Assembly (NCBI GenBank): GCA_002343505.1
Contig: DDQZ01000106.1
Location: forward strand, 104,640 to 139,347
Origin: Verrucomicrobiaceae bacterium UBA2429
GTDB lineage: Bacteria > Verrucomicrobiota > Verrucomicrobiia > Verrucomicrobiales > Verrucomicrobiaceae
Length of the DNA: 34,708 nucleotides
Reading direction: 5' to 3'
Below the pieces are notes generated by a model that searched no databases, had not been told where the DNA came from, and saw nothing but the letters and a program-made list of their open reading frames with translations. Of the stretch, positions 25,068 through 34,708 are shown piece by piece; the stretch's first letter is position 1; every line of letters begins with the position of its first letter. Position numbers and translations under genes: made by a program.

Positions 25068-26045
25068 ATGGCGAGACGCGGCGCAAAAAACAGCACTGGC
25101 ATCGCGCGCCTGGAAAACCTCCAAGCGCACGACGCCTGGGCCGGGTTCGTTTGTGTTCGCTGCGGAATGCTTAACACCGTGCGCATCGGTCAAAAGCTGC
25201 TCGCACCGGATGATGCCTTGGAAAGTTGCAGGTGGTCATGCGGGAAATGCGGCTTCGAGCATGGCAAAGATTCGGCTTTGCCGGACTGGGACAACTGGCC
25301 CGGGGAGGCCACTGCGGCAGGTTCGGCTCCCGCGATGCGGTTTTGGCAGGGTTTCTTTCGCATCCACACGGAAAATCCGTCATCCTATTGGAAGCAGTGC
25401 AACACCTGCGGACGAGTGCTGCCTTTCCAAGCGTTCAGCAGGCACGCCGGATGGGGACCGCTGGAGCGCCAAATGGAGTGCCGAAGCTGCAAGGGGGCGA
25501 TCAACGCGGTGCTCAATCCGCTGCGCACGAAAGAGCAGATGCAGGAGTCAGCGTCGCGCCGCAGGGTCTCCGAGCTGCTACTCAAAGGCGAAAATGAGAG
25601 AATGGATTTCGCGGACCTGTTCAAGCGTTTTGGCGGCAAATGTTTCAAGACCGGCCAAAAACTCGACATTCATGCGCGCGAGACCTGGGAGTTGGACCAC
25701 ATTCTTCCCTCAACATGGCTATACCCCATGACAAAGGCCAATGCCTGCTTGCTCAGCAAGGAGGCCAATCAAAACAAAAAAGCCGCGTGGCCGAGCCATT
25801 TCTACACCAACAACGAGTTGATCGAACTGGCCCGCATCACAGGCGCGGATTTGAGCTTGCTGGCAAGCAGGGAGCCCGTGGTGAATCCGGAGATTGATGT
25901 GGACGCTTGCGTCACGAGATATTTAAAGGTCAGGGAGGGCGGCAATCTTCAAAAGCGCGTGAAAGAATTGAGGGACCTTCTCGATTCACGCGGACTTTCG
26001 GCAGGACTCTCGGCGGCCAACAAACGCCTGCTGGGCCATGCATGA
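25068..26045 (+). CDS. HNH endonuclease with Cys4 zinc motifs, putative type II restriction enzyme
   Basis: The 325-residue product runs from the ATG at 25068; a TTG at 25053 overlapping the acs stop is an alternative. Two Cys4 sets are visible: C29-x2-C32 with C58-x2-C61, and C111-x2-C114 with C138-x2-C141. The nuclease motif spans ~207-238: WELDHILPSTW, then ANACLLSKEANQNKK, giving the D-H, N and N/K of a beta-beta-alpha metal HNH site. The C-terminal ~85 residues are helical and charged. Its 3' end lies 7 bp from the 3' end of the convergent double DNA methyltransferase, so the pair reads as a restriction-modification system. The recognition sequence is unknown. A solitary homing-type nuclease is less likely given the partner. 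Confidence 0.82.
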   Translation: MARRGAKNSTGIARLENLQAHDAWAGFVCVRCGMLNTVRIGQKLLAPDDALESCRWSCGKCGFEHGKDSALPDWDNWPGEATAAGSAPAMRFWQGFFRIHTENPSSYWKQCNTCGRVLPFQAFSRHAGWGPLERQMECRSCKGAINAVLNPLRTKEQMQESASRRRVSELLLKGENERMDFADLFKRFGGKCFKTGQKLDIHARETWELDHILPSTWLYPMTKANACLLSKEANQNKKAAWPSHFYTNNELIELARITGADLSLLASREPVVNPEIDVDACVTRYLKVREGGNLQKRVKELRDLLDSRGLSAGLSAANKRLLGHA

Positions 26046-26052
26046 ACCAAGC

Positions 26053-28737
26053 TCACTCCAGCACCAGGAACTGATGCGCGGTCACGGTGCCCTTGTCCCT
26101 GATGCCGTGGGATTCGCAGTGGGACACACTTTCTGAAAAGAGGTCCGCCACCCGGAACCAGCGCCGCGCGATATGACGCAGATGAGCCGCCATGTCGCAC
26201 TTTCTGCTTTCCCCAAGATGCAGCACGAAAACGCCGCCCGGTTTTAAGCGCTCGCGCGCCTGCCTGAAGACCGGCTCGTAAATGTCGAGGGACTTTTTCT
26301 GGCGCTCGTCAACGAAAGACTTCGGTTGCTCCTTGAAATCCTCCGCCTCCCAGCCGCAGAACCAGAGGCGCATCCAGTTGGAGAGGTAAAACCGAGTGCT
26401 GTCATAAAATGGCGGCGAGGTAATGACAGCGTCCAACTCGCGGACTTCCTGCGGCCAGAATCCGCAGGCATCCTGGCGCAGGACCTGCCCGGTCACGAAT
26501 TCCGGGGGCAGTTCCGCATCCAAAGTGCGGGCAATCTTTTCCCGCAGGCGGGGCAGCAGCGCCCGGTATTCAAAGTCACCCGTCGGCGCGAAGGGGGTGA
26601 TGGGGTGGGAGCGGCGGCTCAGCGCATAGGGCCTGTTGCCGTGCAGGATGTGCAGCAGGCATGCAAGCACCAGCGCCTCCGCGTCCGTGCGCGGAGGCCG
26701 GGTCAAAAACCAGCGCCTGACTTTCAAGATTTCCTCAAAAGTCTTCGGCTCAAAATAGGACTCCAGAGGACCGTTGAAACGGATCAATGCTGCCCGGCTC
26801 GAGTCCTCCGGTGCAGGCCGCGCCTCATCCAGCCAGGCTTCAATAGCGCCCAGCACCTGGTCGCATTCCCGCATGGAGGGCCGGCCAAGTTTGGCGCGGG
26901 CGATGCACAGCGCAGCGGGGCTGATGTCAAATGTCCACGTCCTCATCCCCTGCAGGGCCGCCTCCAGCGGGAGGGTGCCCACTCCGCCGAAAGGATCCAG
27001 CATGGAGCCTGACTCGGGCACGAAAATGCGCGTCAGAAAGTGGGCGATGGAGGGTTTCATCTTTCCCTGGTAAGAGCACAACGAGTGCAGGCCGTGCCCC
27101 CAATTTCTTTTGGCGAAGACGCCATGCTGGTGGGGCAGCTCTTTTTTGAATTTTTGCCAGCGTGTGTTCCACCAGGGCACGGAGCCGGTTTCCTCCCTCA
27201 GGCAAAGCGCTCTGTTGCGCGCGGTTGACTTTTTAAACACCAGCATGGCCTGGCGTAGTTCCCGGCCGCCGCGCGAGGCGCGCCGGCGCAAAGTCAGGTC
27301 CTCCACCAACTGGTAGCCGCGCTCGGCAAACATTTCTTTGAGTACCTTCTCGGCTGGAACATGCACGCCGCCATAGTTCGAGTCGCCGATGTCAATCATG
27401 ACCGGCGCACCCGGGACCAGATGCACGTCCATGCCATCCATCACCTCGGCCATGTCGGCGAAGTAGCCAGCCACCATGATGGGGATGCGCCTGTCATAAG
27501 CACTCTTCTCCAACTCGGCCACCACCTTCTCCGCCTGCGCGGGCGTCTCGCGCCAGGTCTTGCCCTTTGTGACATCGTTGATGCCGCCTGTGATCGCCCT
27601 GGCGCGGAAGGCGCCCAAGTCAGCGCCATGCCTGAGGCAGCGCATGAACCAGAGTTCCACCTTCGTGTTGCGGAAGTAGTTGGTGCCGTTGATGTAAGGC
27701 GGGCTGGTCAGCACGGCATGAATGTCCTGTTCCGGCAGCAAGGTCAGATTTCGCGCGTCAGCGCAGAGCAGCGCGGGTGGTGAATCACACGGCGCCGGCA
27801 GCGCCCTCAAGTCGGATGCCATCAGGAGAAGATGCCTGATCATCGCCTCCAATAAATCCTCGGTCCCCGCCACCAGTTCAGCGCGGGTTTTGAAGCGCAC
27901 ATCCCCGCGCCGGATGAGCCGTGAGGCTTTCAGCAGGCACGCGGTGGCAGCCACTTCGGCAAAGCGCGCGTGTGCCTGGTCCCCACATTGCAGGTGGTCC
28001 AGAAACGAGCGCAGCCGCAGCACGGTTTCAAACACCGGCGGGTCGAAAAATTCGCTGCCGACAAAAGTGTCCGTGTAAGTTTGGCGGAGCGCCGCGTCAG
28101 TCGGAAAGCCGTGGCAGTCATGCTCAAGCCTGGCCGCCAGCTTTTCCAGCTCCGCCGCATGACCCCTGCGTTCCTCCCCGGTCATGCCCAGAGCATCGGC
28201 TTTGGCCCGGATCAGTTGCTGAAGCAGCGGGTTGACCTCGCAATACATGGCCTGCAATCCAAGGCTGGCGGCGGTCAGCGGGGTGGTGCCGACACCGCCG
28301 AATGGATCAAGGACATTCTTGGCATCTGGGGCGTAACGTGACAGCATTTGGCGCACGAATTCCGGCGAGTAGCCCTCCAGATATGGGAACCAGCCGTGCA
28401 TCGGCTCGTCCTTCCCGCCCCGAAAAGTGGCTTGCACACCCATGTCAATGCTGCCCTTGAGGCCGGCTTTGCCGGAATGCCGCCCTAGTCTGCCCAGACA
28501 GTAGGCGTTCACGCTTCTCTGCTCGCGCGCGGCCGCCTTTTTTACGGTCGCGATGGTGCGATGCCCGATCATGCTCCGGACCTCGACGCTGGACAGGTGT
28601 GAAACTCTTTTCCACAACTCCGTATCATCGGCCGGGAATGCCAGAGTCAGGCATTGACGGCGGCCCTCCCTGTCCACTAGATCATGGAAATAAATGCTCT
28701 TGAAGAACTGGCCTGCCTTTTCCGAAGTAGATACCAT
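26053..28737 (-). CDS. Two-domain DNA methyltransferase (fused, duplicated catalytic cores)
   Basis: The 894-residue product has a ~115-residue N-terminal extension and two full amino-methyltransferase domains. Domain 1: DPFGGVGTTPL (144-154) binds SAM and TSPPYINGTN (344-353) is the catalytic loop. Domain 2: DPFGGVGTLPL (581-591) and TSPPFYDSTRF (773-783). The halves share more: FDPPVFETVLRLRSF against FEPKTFEEILKVRRW, and LWF after each TSPP loop. TSPPY/F points to N4-cytosine or N6-adenine methylation. One domain per strand would suit an asymmetric recognition site, as in fused type IIS methylases such as M.FokI. It is convergent with the HNH nuclease gene and is its likely protective partner. 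Confidence 0.85.
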   Translation of the reverse strand: MVSTSEKAGQFFKSIYFHDLVDREGRRQCLTLAFPADDTELWKRVSHLSSVEVRSMIGHRTIATVKKAAAREQRSVNAYCLGRLGRHSGKAGLKGSIDMGVQATFRGGKDEPMHGWFPYLEGYSPEFVRQMLSRYAPDAKNVLDPFGGVGTTPLTAASLGLQAMYCEVNPLLQQLIRAKADALGMTGEERRGHAAELEKLAARLEHDCHGFPTDAALRQTYTDTFVGSEFFDPPVFETVLRLRSFLDHLQCGDQAHARFAEVAATACLLKASRLIRRGDVRFKTRAELVAGTEDLLEAMIRHLLLMASDLRALPAPCDSPPALLCADARNLTLLPEQDIHAVLTSPPYINGTNYFRNTKVELWFMRCLRHGADLGAFRARAITGGINDVTKGKTWRETPAQAEKVVAELEKSAYDRRIPIMVAGYFADMAEVMDGMDVHLVPGAPVMIDIGDSNYGGVHVPAEKVLKEMFAERGYQLVEDLTLRRRASRGGRELRQAMLVFKKSTARNRALCLREETGSVPWWNTRWQKFKKELPHQHGVFAKRNWGHGLHSLCSYQGKMKPSIAHFLTRIFVPESGSMLDPFGGVGTLPLEAALQGMRTWTFDISPAALCIARAKLGRPSMRECDQVLGAIEAWLDEARPAPEDSSRAALIRFNGPLESYFEPKTFEEILKVRRWFLTRPPRTDAEALVLACLLHILHGNRPYALSRRSHPITPFAPTGDFEYRALLPRLREKIARTLDAELPPEFVTGQVLRQDACGFWPQEVRELDAVITSPPFYDSTRFYLSNWMRLWFCGWEAEDFKEQPKSFVDERQKKSLDIYEPVFRQARERLKPGGVFVLHLGESRKCDMAAHLRHIARRWFRVADLFSESVSHCESHGIRDKGTVTAHQFLVLE

Positions 28738-28829
28738 AATAAGACCGCATTTCGGGCTGTTTCACAGGAGGGTCAAACGACATTTTGCCTTCCTGCAAAT
28801 TGTCGCCGCAGCCTCGTTGGTCCGCGAAC

Positions 28830-29243
28830 TCACCCGTTCCAGACAAAGGTGACGGGTTTGTCTATCTCCGGGTGGACGCTGTGATGCACCGGACAGCCGA
28901 GGGCGGTGGCCTCCAGAAGGCGGCGGTCGGGATGGTCGGGGGGCAGGGGAATCTCGATGGTCACGGGCAGGCGCGTGATGCGCCGTGGCGAGTCGGCGCT
29001 CATGTGCTTCTCCACACTGACCTTCATGCCGGCGAGATCGTAGCCTTTCTGCCGGGCCTTGATGCCGATGACGGTGGCCATGCAGGTCGCGAGCGCGGTC
29101 GCCACCAGATCGGTGGGGGAAAAGGACTGGCCTTTGCCGTTGTTGTCCACGGGGGCGTCCGTGTGGAAGTGGTTGCCCGAAGGGCCGTGCGTGGCTTCGC
29201 AGCGCAGCTCGCCCTGGTAGTCTATGCGGATGGTGATTGCCAT
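28830..29243 (-). CDS. OsmC/Ohr family peroxidase-type protein
   Basis: The 137-residue product starts at the ATG at 29243 (MAITIRIDYQGELRCEATHG); the frame extends upstream to 29324 without similarity to the family. Both reactive cysteines of the family are present: Cys54 in LATCMA and Cys117 in GCPVHHSV. PTDLVATALATC is the family's central helix. Members reduce organic hydroperoxides or act in thiol redox stress. It most resembles the YhfA-like OsmC subgroup by length. It diverges from the VWA-protein gene. Confidence 0.9.
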   Translation of the reverse strand: MAITIRIDYQGELRCEATHGPSGNHFHTDAPVDNNGKGQSFSPTDLVATALATCMATVIGIKARQKGYDLAGMKVSVEKHMSADSPRRITRLPVTIEIPLPPDHPDRRLLEATALGCPVHHSVHPEIDKPVTFVWNG

Positions 29244-29425
29244 GGGGATGAGAGTGAGGAGTTTGTGCGGGCTGCGGCAGGGTGCATTCCTGGCGCGCGC
29301 ACTTTTTATCGCCAGCGGCGGCACTGCTCAAGCCTGGAGTGAAAAAGGCGGCGATTCAGGAAGCCCAGCTTCTTTACAGCCGCTTTACAGACGCGGGGCC
29401 GAATTGGCGGGAGGCTGGGGCCGCC

Positions 29426-30592
29426 ATGAAAACGCACACCCATCCCATCCTTCAACTCACCCTGAAATCCATCCTGGCTCTGGCCATGCTGCCCCTGGCG
29501 GCTCTCGCCAAGCCGGACAAAGACAAGCCTGGCAAACCCGTCAATGATGACGAGGCGCTGGTGCAGATCGCCCTGTTGCTGGACACCAGCAACAGCATGG
29601 ACGGTCTCATCGAGCAGGCAAAGACCCAGCTCTGGAAGATCGTCAACGAATTCAACGACGCCAAACAGGACGGCAAAGCCGCCGTCGTGCAGGTGGCGCT
29701 CTATGAGTACGGAAATAACAACCTCAGTGCCGGCACGAACTACATCCGCCTCGTGCAGCCCTTCACACGGGATCTCGACAAGGTCTCGGAGCATTTATTC
29801 AAACTCACCACCAACGGCGGCCAGGAATACTGCGGCGCGGTCGTGCGCGAGGCGGTGGACAAGCTGGCCTGGGATGCTGGCGCGGGGGTTTACAAAGCCG
29901 TCTTCATCGCGGGCAACGAGCCTTTCACCCAGGGGCCGGTGAATCCGAACGACGCCTGCCGCGCCGCCATCCAGCGCGGCATCGTGGTGAACACCATCCA
30001 CTGCGGCAGCCAGGCCGAGGGGGAGAACGGCGGCTGGCGCACCGGCGCGGCCTTGGCCGAGGGCAAGTTCATGACCATTGACCAGGACAAGGCCATCGTG
30101 CGCGTGCAGGCGCCGCAGGACAAGGAGATCGCCCGCTTGAGCATCGAACTCAACAAGACCTACATCAGCTACGGCAAGGAAGGTCCGGCGGCGAGCGCGA
30201 ACCAGATGGCTCAGGATCAAAACGCCGCAGCCAATGCCGCATCCGGGGCCGAAGTGCAGCGCGCGGTCACAAAAATCTCCCGCAACTATGACAACAGTGG
30301 CTGGGACCTCGTGGACGCGGTGAAGCGCAAGCGCCTCGCCCCCGGCGCGCTGAAGCCCGAGGAATTGCCGGAGGAGTTCAAAGGATTGAGTGAGGCCGAG
30401 ATCAAGGCGCGAATCGAAGCCAAGGCCGCCGAGCGCGAGCGCATCCAGGCTGAGATCAAGAAGCTGAATGATGAGCGTGAAAAGTTCATCGCGGAGAAGG
30501 CCAGGGAGAAAGGCGAGTCCGACACGCTTGATGTCGTCATCGGCAAGGCCGTGCGCGAGCAGGCGGCGAAGGTGAGGATCGAGTTCAAGTAA
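29426..30592 (+). CDS. Exported VWA-domain protein
   Basis: The 388-residue product runs from the ATG at 29426; an upstream in-frame ATG at 29282 would prepend 48 residues ahead of an evident signal peptide, so I reject it. The signal peptide is ILALAMLPLAALA. A von Willebrand factor A domain follows, with metal-ion-dependent adhesion motif D53-T-S55-N-S57 (LLLDTSNSMDG) and FIAGNEPF later. The C-terminal ~80 residues are highly charged and predicted coiled coil (ARIEAKAAERERIQAEIKKL). A periplasmic or surface binding role is likely. No partner such as a MoxR ATPase is adjacent. Confidence 0.85.
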   Translation: MKTHTHPILQLTLKSILALAMLPLAALAKPDKDKPGKPVNDDEALVQIALLLDTSNSMDGLIEQAKTQLWKIVNEFNDAKQDGKAAVVQVALYEYGNNNLSAGTNYIRLVQPFTRDLDKVSEHLFKLTTNGGQEYCGAVVREAVDKLAWDAGAGVYKAVFIAGNEPFTQGPVNPNDACRAAIQRGIVVNTIHCGSQAEGENGGWRTGAALAEGKFMTIDQDKAIVRVQAPQDKEIARLSIELNKTYISYGKEGPAASANQMAQDQNAAANAASGAEVQRAVTKISRNYDNSGWDLVDAVKRKRLAPGALKPEELPEEFKGLSEAEIKARIEAKAAERERIQAEIKKLNDEREKFIAEKAREKGESDTLDVVIGKAVREQAAKVRIEFK

Positions 30593-30606
30593 AGGGGTGC
30601 CACCGT

Positions 30607-30684
30607 TGGAGTTCATGCTTCAGCATGTCCGGGAGCGGGTGCGCGGCGGCGCGCGCTCCCGTGTCGCCTGAAGGCTTCACTCCA
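30607..30684. repeat. Second cloverleaf-like palindromic element
   Basis: An outer stem TGGAGT (30607-30612) / ACTCCA (30679-30684) encloses three hairpins: CATGC-TTCA-GCATG, a long GC-rich arm starting GGGAGCG and ending CGCTCCC, and GCC-TGAA-GGC. It sits 14 bp after the VWA gene and before the response-regulator gene. The three-armed layout parallels the element at 9345-9437, though the sequence differs. Confidence 0.7.
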
Positions 30685-30773
30685 GCACGGGCAATCAAGA
30701 GACGACTGCCCCGCCTTGGAGCCTTGCCCAGGCTCGCGTTTTGAAGGACACTTCCACGAAAATTCAAACCATC

Positions 30774-31460
30774 ATGCCCACTCTTCTTGTGATCGAGGAC
30801 GACAGCGCCATACGGCGCGGTGTCTGTGACGCGCTGCGCTTCTCGGGCTACGAGGTGCTGGAGGCCGCGGAGGGCATCAGCGGCATGGAGCAGGCGGCGA
30901 AAGCCAGTTTTGACCTCATGCTGCTGGATCTCGTGCTGCCCAACCACAACGGCTTCGAGATTCTCCGCGCTCTGCGCGAGCACCGGCCGGGCACACCCGT
31001 CATCATACTTTCCGCGCGCGGGGAGGAGGCTGACCGCGTCAAAGGGCTCAAACTCGGCGCGGATGACTATGTGGTGAAGCCCTTCAGCGTGCGCGAGCTG
31101 CTGGCGCGCGTGGAGGCCGTGCTGCGCCGCTCGCCGGAGCGGCCCAAACCTGTGCATTGCGTGGCATTTCCATGCGGCGAGGCGGACGTGGAGAGACGCG
31201 AGCTTCGCTTCGCCGACGGATCACGCGCGGAGCTCTCCGAACGTGAGTGTGATCTCATCCAGTATCTGGCCTCGCATCGGGGGCGCGCCATCTCACGGGA
31301 GGAGCTGCTGCGGCGCGTCTGGCGCGTCGAGCCGCGCCACACCGAGACGCGCACCATTGACATGCACATCGCCAACCTGCGCGCGAAGCTGCGGGATGAC
31401 GGCTCAAATCCGAAGTTTCTCCTGACCGTTCGTGGTAAAGGATACATGCTGGCCGTTTGA
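30774..31460 (+). CDS. OmpR/PhoB-family response regulator
   Basis: The 228-residue product runs from the ATG at 30774. The receiver domain (1-~118) has acidic residues E8, D9 and D10, phospho-acceptor D52 (LMLLDLVLP), Ser in IILSARG, and Lys in VVKPF. The winged-helix DNA-binding domain (~135-228) shows LSERECDLIQYLASHRGRAI, TRTIDMHIANLRAKL and the terminal VRGKGYML. The sensor kinase gene starts 21 bp after its stop, so the two form one two-component system. No target operator is evident. Confidence 0.95.
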   Translation: MPTLLVIEDDSAIRRGVCDALRFSGYEVLEAAEGISGMEQAAKASFDLMLLDLVLPNHNGFEILRALREHRPGTPVIILSARGEEADRVKGLKLGADDYVVKPFSVRELLARVEAVLRRSPERPKPVHCVAFPCGEADVERRELRFADGSRAELSERECDLIQYLASHRGRAISREELLRRVWRVEPRHTETRTIDMHIANLRAKLRDDGSNPKFLLTVRGKGYMLAV

Positions 31461-31481
31461 AACTCGAAGTCCCTGATCCCC

Positions 31482-33473
31482 ATGCTCCGCTGGCTCGCTT
31501 TCCTCCTTTGCCTTTCCGTCTTCGTGGCGGCCATGGGCTGGATCAGTCTGCGCGCTTTGGGACTCGAGGAGGAGCGCCGGTCGGATGCCATCGAGGCGCA
31601 AATCCAGGAGCGCATGCGGCTGGCTCTCTGGCGCATGGACGCGCTTACCAGCGCGCTGCTGATTCGGGAAAACGCGCGCCCACCCTGGCATTACCAGCCC
31701 TTCTACCAGCCGGATGATGCTTTCACAGCGGACAACCGCGCTCTGGGCAAAGGCGAGGTCGTTCTGCCTTCGCCGCTGCTGGCCGGGCTGCCCGACCTGG
31801 TGAAACTGCATTTTGAAAAGAGACCCGGCGCCATGATTTGCAGTCCTCAAGCCCCGGAGGGAGAGGGGCGTGAGAGGGCGCTTGGCTGGTATGCGGTGAG
31901 TCCACAGTTCCAGCAGGGCATGGACGCACTGCGCGAGCTTTCCGGCCTGCTGGCCAGGCACCCGGAGTTTGCCACTCCCGCCCCGGCGCCGCAGCCGCAG
32001 CAGCAAGGCAAGACGGCATCCGCCACTCCACCCGCCAATCAGGAAGTGGCAAAGGTGGACCAACTCCAGGCGGAGGTAAGCCTGCGCGAGCAGATGACGC
32101 GCAACACGCTGATCACCCAAAACGTGGGCGCGGAGAAAACGGAGCAGCTAAAGCTGCCGCTGCTCAAGCGCGCTGCCGCTCCCATGCCGGAAAAGCCCGG
32201 CGCTCCTGTTCCCGCCGCCGCTGCGGCGCCTGCCAGTGCTGCTTCCACTGATTCCTTCGCTGGCGCGCCATCCCGCTCGCCCGCGCCGGGTACTGCCGGT
32301 CCCGCGCAGGACACGTCGGCATTGTCCTCGGTTGCGTCCAGGTATCGCGCGAACGCTGATGCCGCCGCCGCATCGCCGGGCGCGGTGCTGCTTCAGGAGA
32401 AACCCGCGCTGGCAGGGGACATGCGCCCGCTCTGGCTGGGCGAGGAACTGCTGCTGGTGCGCACCGCCGTGGTAGAAGGAAAGGAGCGGCTGCAAGGCGT
32501 CTGGCTCGACTGGCCGGGGCTGAGGGGACGGTTATACGATGCCATCAGCGATCTGCTGCCGGATGCGCGCCTGCTGCCAGTGCCGCCCGAACTGGCCAGC
32601 ACGGACCCCGCCGCGCTCGTCACGCTGCCAGTCCGGCTCGTCGCCGGGGTCGTGCCGGTGGAGACCGGCGCGTTTGGCTCGTTTTTGAAACCCGCGCTGG
32701 CACTGGCATGGGCCTGCCTTGTCGCGGCGGCGGCGGCCATCGCCTTCGTGCTGCACAGGGCGGTGACGTTGAGCGAGCGGCGCGCAGCCTTTGTCTCGGC
32801 GGTGACGCACGAGCTGCGCACCCCTTTGACGACTTTCCGTCTTTACTCGGAGATGCTGGCTGATGACATGGTGCCGGATGCCGGGCAGCGCAGGGGTTAT
32901 TTGCAGACGCTCTGTGACGAGTCGAGCAGGCTCATGCATTTGGTGGAAAACGTTCTGTCCTTTTCACGAATCGAGCGCGGACGCGCGGCGGCGCGGCTGG
33001 AAAGCGTGCCGGTGGGCGGTTTGCTGGACCGCATCCTGCCGCGTCTGAGCCAGCGCGCGGCGCAGGCGGACATGCGGCTGGAGTTGCGTGTGGAGGAAAA
33101 CCTGCGCGCTTGCGAGGTGCGGGTGGATGCCCTGGCCGTGGAGCAAATTCTTTTCAATCTCACCGACAACGCCTGCAAATACGCCGCGCCAGAGTGTGAT
33201 CCGCGTCTGTTGGAGTTGAGCGCCGTCAGGGAGGCTGGGACGATCTCGCTGACTCTGCGGGATTACGGTCCCGGTCTGCCGCCGGGCCAGATGAAAAGGC
33301 TGTTCCGTCCCTTCAGCAAATCGGCGACCGAGGCGGCGCACAGCGCGCCGGGCGTGGGTCTCGGACTTGCGTTGAGCCGGCGGCTCGCGCGCGAGCTTGG
33401 CGGGGATTTAAAGCACCTGCCAGTGACGGGGCGCGGCACGGCTTTTTGCCTGACGCTGCCGCTGGCGGGGTGA
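31482..33473 (+). CDS. Membrane sensor histidine kinase with long Ala/Pro-rich periplasmic region
   Basis: The 663-residue product has membrane helices at ~4-26 (WLAFLLCLSVFVAAMGWISL) and ~405-425 (ALALAWACLVAAAAAIAFVL). They bracket a ~380-residue periplasmic region; its residues ~165-300 are low-complexity Ala/Pro/Gln/Ser. After the second helix comes a short linker (no clear HAMP), then the phospho-acceptor His443 in THELRTPLTTF, the N box NLTDNACKYA, G1 box DYGPGLPPG, F region LFRPFSK and G2 box GVGLGLALSRRLA. It is the cognate partner of the upstream OmpR-type regulator. The stimulus is unknown. Confidence 0.93.
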   Translation: MLRWLAFLLCLSVFVAAMGWISLRALGLEEERRSDAIEAQIQERMRLALWRMDALTSALLIRENARPPWHYQPFYQPDDAFTADNRALGKGEVVLPSPLLAGLPDLVKLHFEKRPGAMICSPQAPEGEGRERALGWYAVSPQFQQGMDALRELSGLLARHPEFATPAPAPQPQQQGKTASATPPANQEVAKVDQLQAEVSLREQMTRNTLITQNVGAEKTEQLKLPLLKRAAAPMPEKPGAPVPAAAAAPASAASTDSFAGAPSRSPAPGTAGPAQDTSALSSVASRYRANADAAAASPGAVLLQEKPALAGDMRPLWLGEELLLVRTAVVEGKERLQGVWLDWPGLRGRLYDAISDLLPDARLLPVPPELASTDPAALVTLPVRLVAGVVPVETGAFGSFLKPALALAWACLVAAAAAIAFVLHRAVTLSERRAAFVSAVTHELRTPLTTFRLYSEMLADDMVPDAGQRRGYLQTLCDESSRLMHLVENVLSFSRIERGRAAARLESVPVGGLLDRILPRLSQRAAQADMRLELRVEENLRACEVRVDALAVEQILFNLTDNACKYAAPECDPRLLELSAVREAGTISLTLRDYGPGLPPGQMKRLFRPFSKSATEAAHSAPGVGLGLALSRRLARELGGDLKHLPVTGRGTAFCLTLPLAG

Positions 33474-33479
33474 GATGGC

Positions 33480-34708
<1,229 letters not shown>

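Overview
The window is a high-GC (roughly 60-65 % by eye) bacterial chromosome segment. The organism is most likely a member of the Verrucomicrobiota (Prosthecobacter/Verrucomicrobium-like). This is an inference from three things: heptamer tandem repeats between and inside genes, a eukaryotic-type HisA, and compact palindromic intergenic elements of a style I associate with that phylum. No rRNA or other taxonomic marker is present.

Layout. 1-5431 (minus strand) is a putative secreted/surface operon: a 1417-residue protein with eleven ~50-residue composite Ca-binding repeats, a Cys-rich Gly-linked segment and a C-terminal zincin-like motif, then two small exported proteins, the last cut by the window edge. 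5685-9272 (plus) is a tight housekeeping operon: moaC, eukaryotic-type hisA, an FAH-family enzyme and an M32 carboxypeptidase. 9634-10713 (minus) holds a beta-hydroxyacid dehydrogenase-family oxidoreductase and tRNA-Phe(GAA). 10968-12887 is a membrane protein with an N-terminal zinc ribbon. 12898-16531 is a divergent pair: a stand-alone AMP-ligase and a ketosynthase fused to a second, Cys-less ketosynthase. 16551-19672 is a divergent pair: an exported PHP-type metallohydrolase and a class II terpene (squalene-hopene-like) cyclase whose reading frame carries a heptamer-repeat insertion.

19673-23043 is a degenerate accessory island. A ~230-bp direct duplication of the cyclase 3' end brackets it. 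Inside are palindromic elements, a 21-bp minisatellite, a frameshifted relic gene and what looks like a decayed integron: an integrase fragment on the minus strand, a possible promoter, a frameshifted cassette gene, a well-formed attC site and a second small cassette gene on the plus strand.

23044-25056 is acs (acetyl-CoA synthetase). 25068-28737 is a convergent restriction-modification candidate: an HNH nuclease with Cys4 motifs, and an 894-residue protein with two complete, mutually similar DNA-methyltransferase domains. 28830-34708 carries an OsmC-family protein, an exported VWA-domain protein, an OmpR-type response regulator with its sensor kinase, and the C-terminal two thirds of FtsH running off the right edge.

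The most noteworthy items are: the R-M pair with a duplicated methyltransferase; the decayed integron between copies of the cyclase tail; the KS-KS fusion; and a 7-bp repeat whose copy number determines whether an upstream ATG is in frame with the giant repeat protein.
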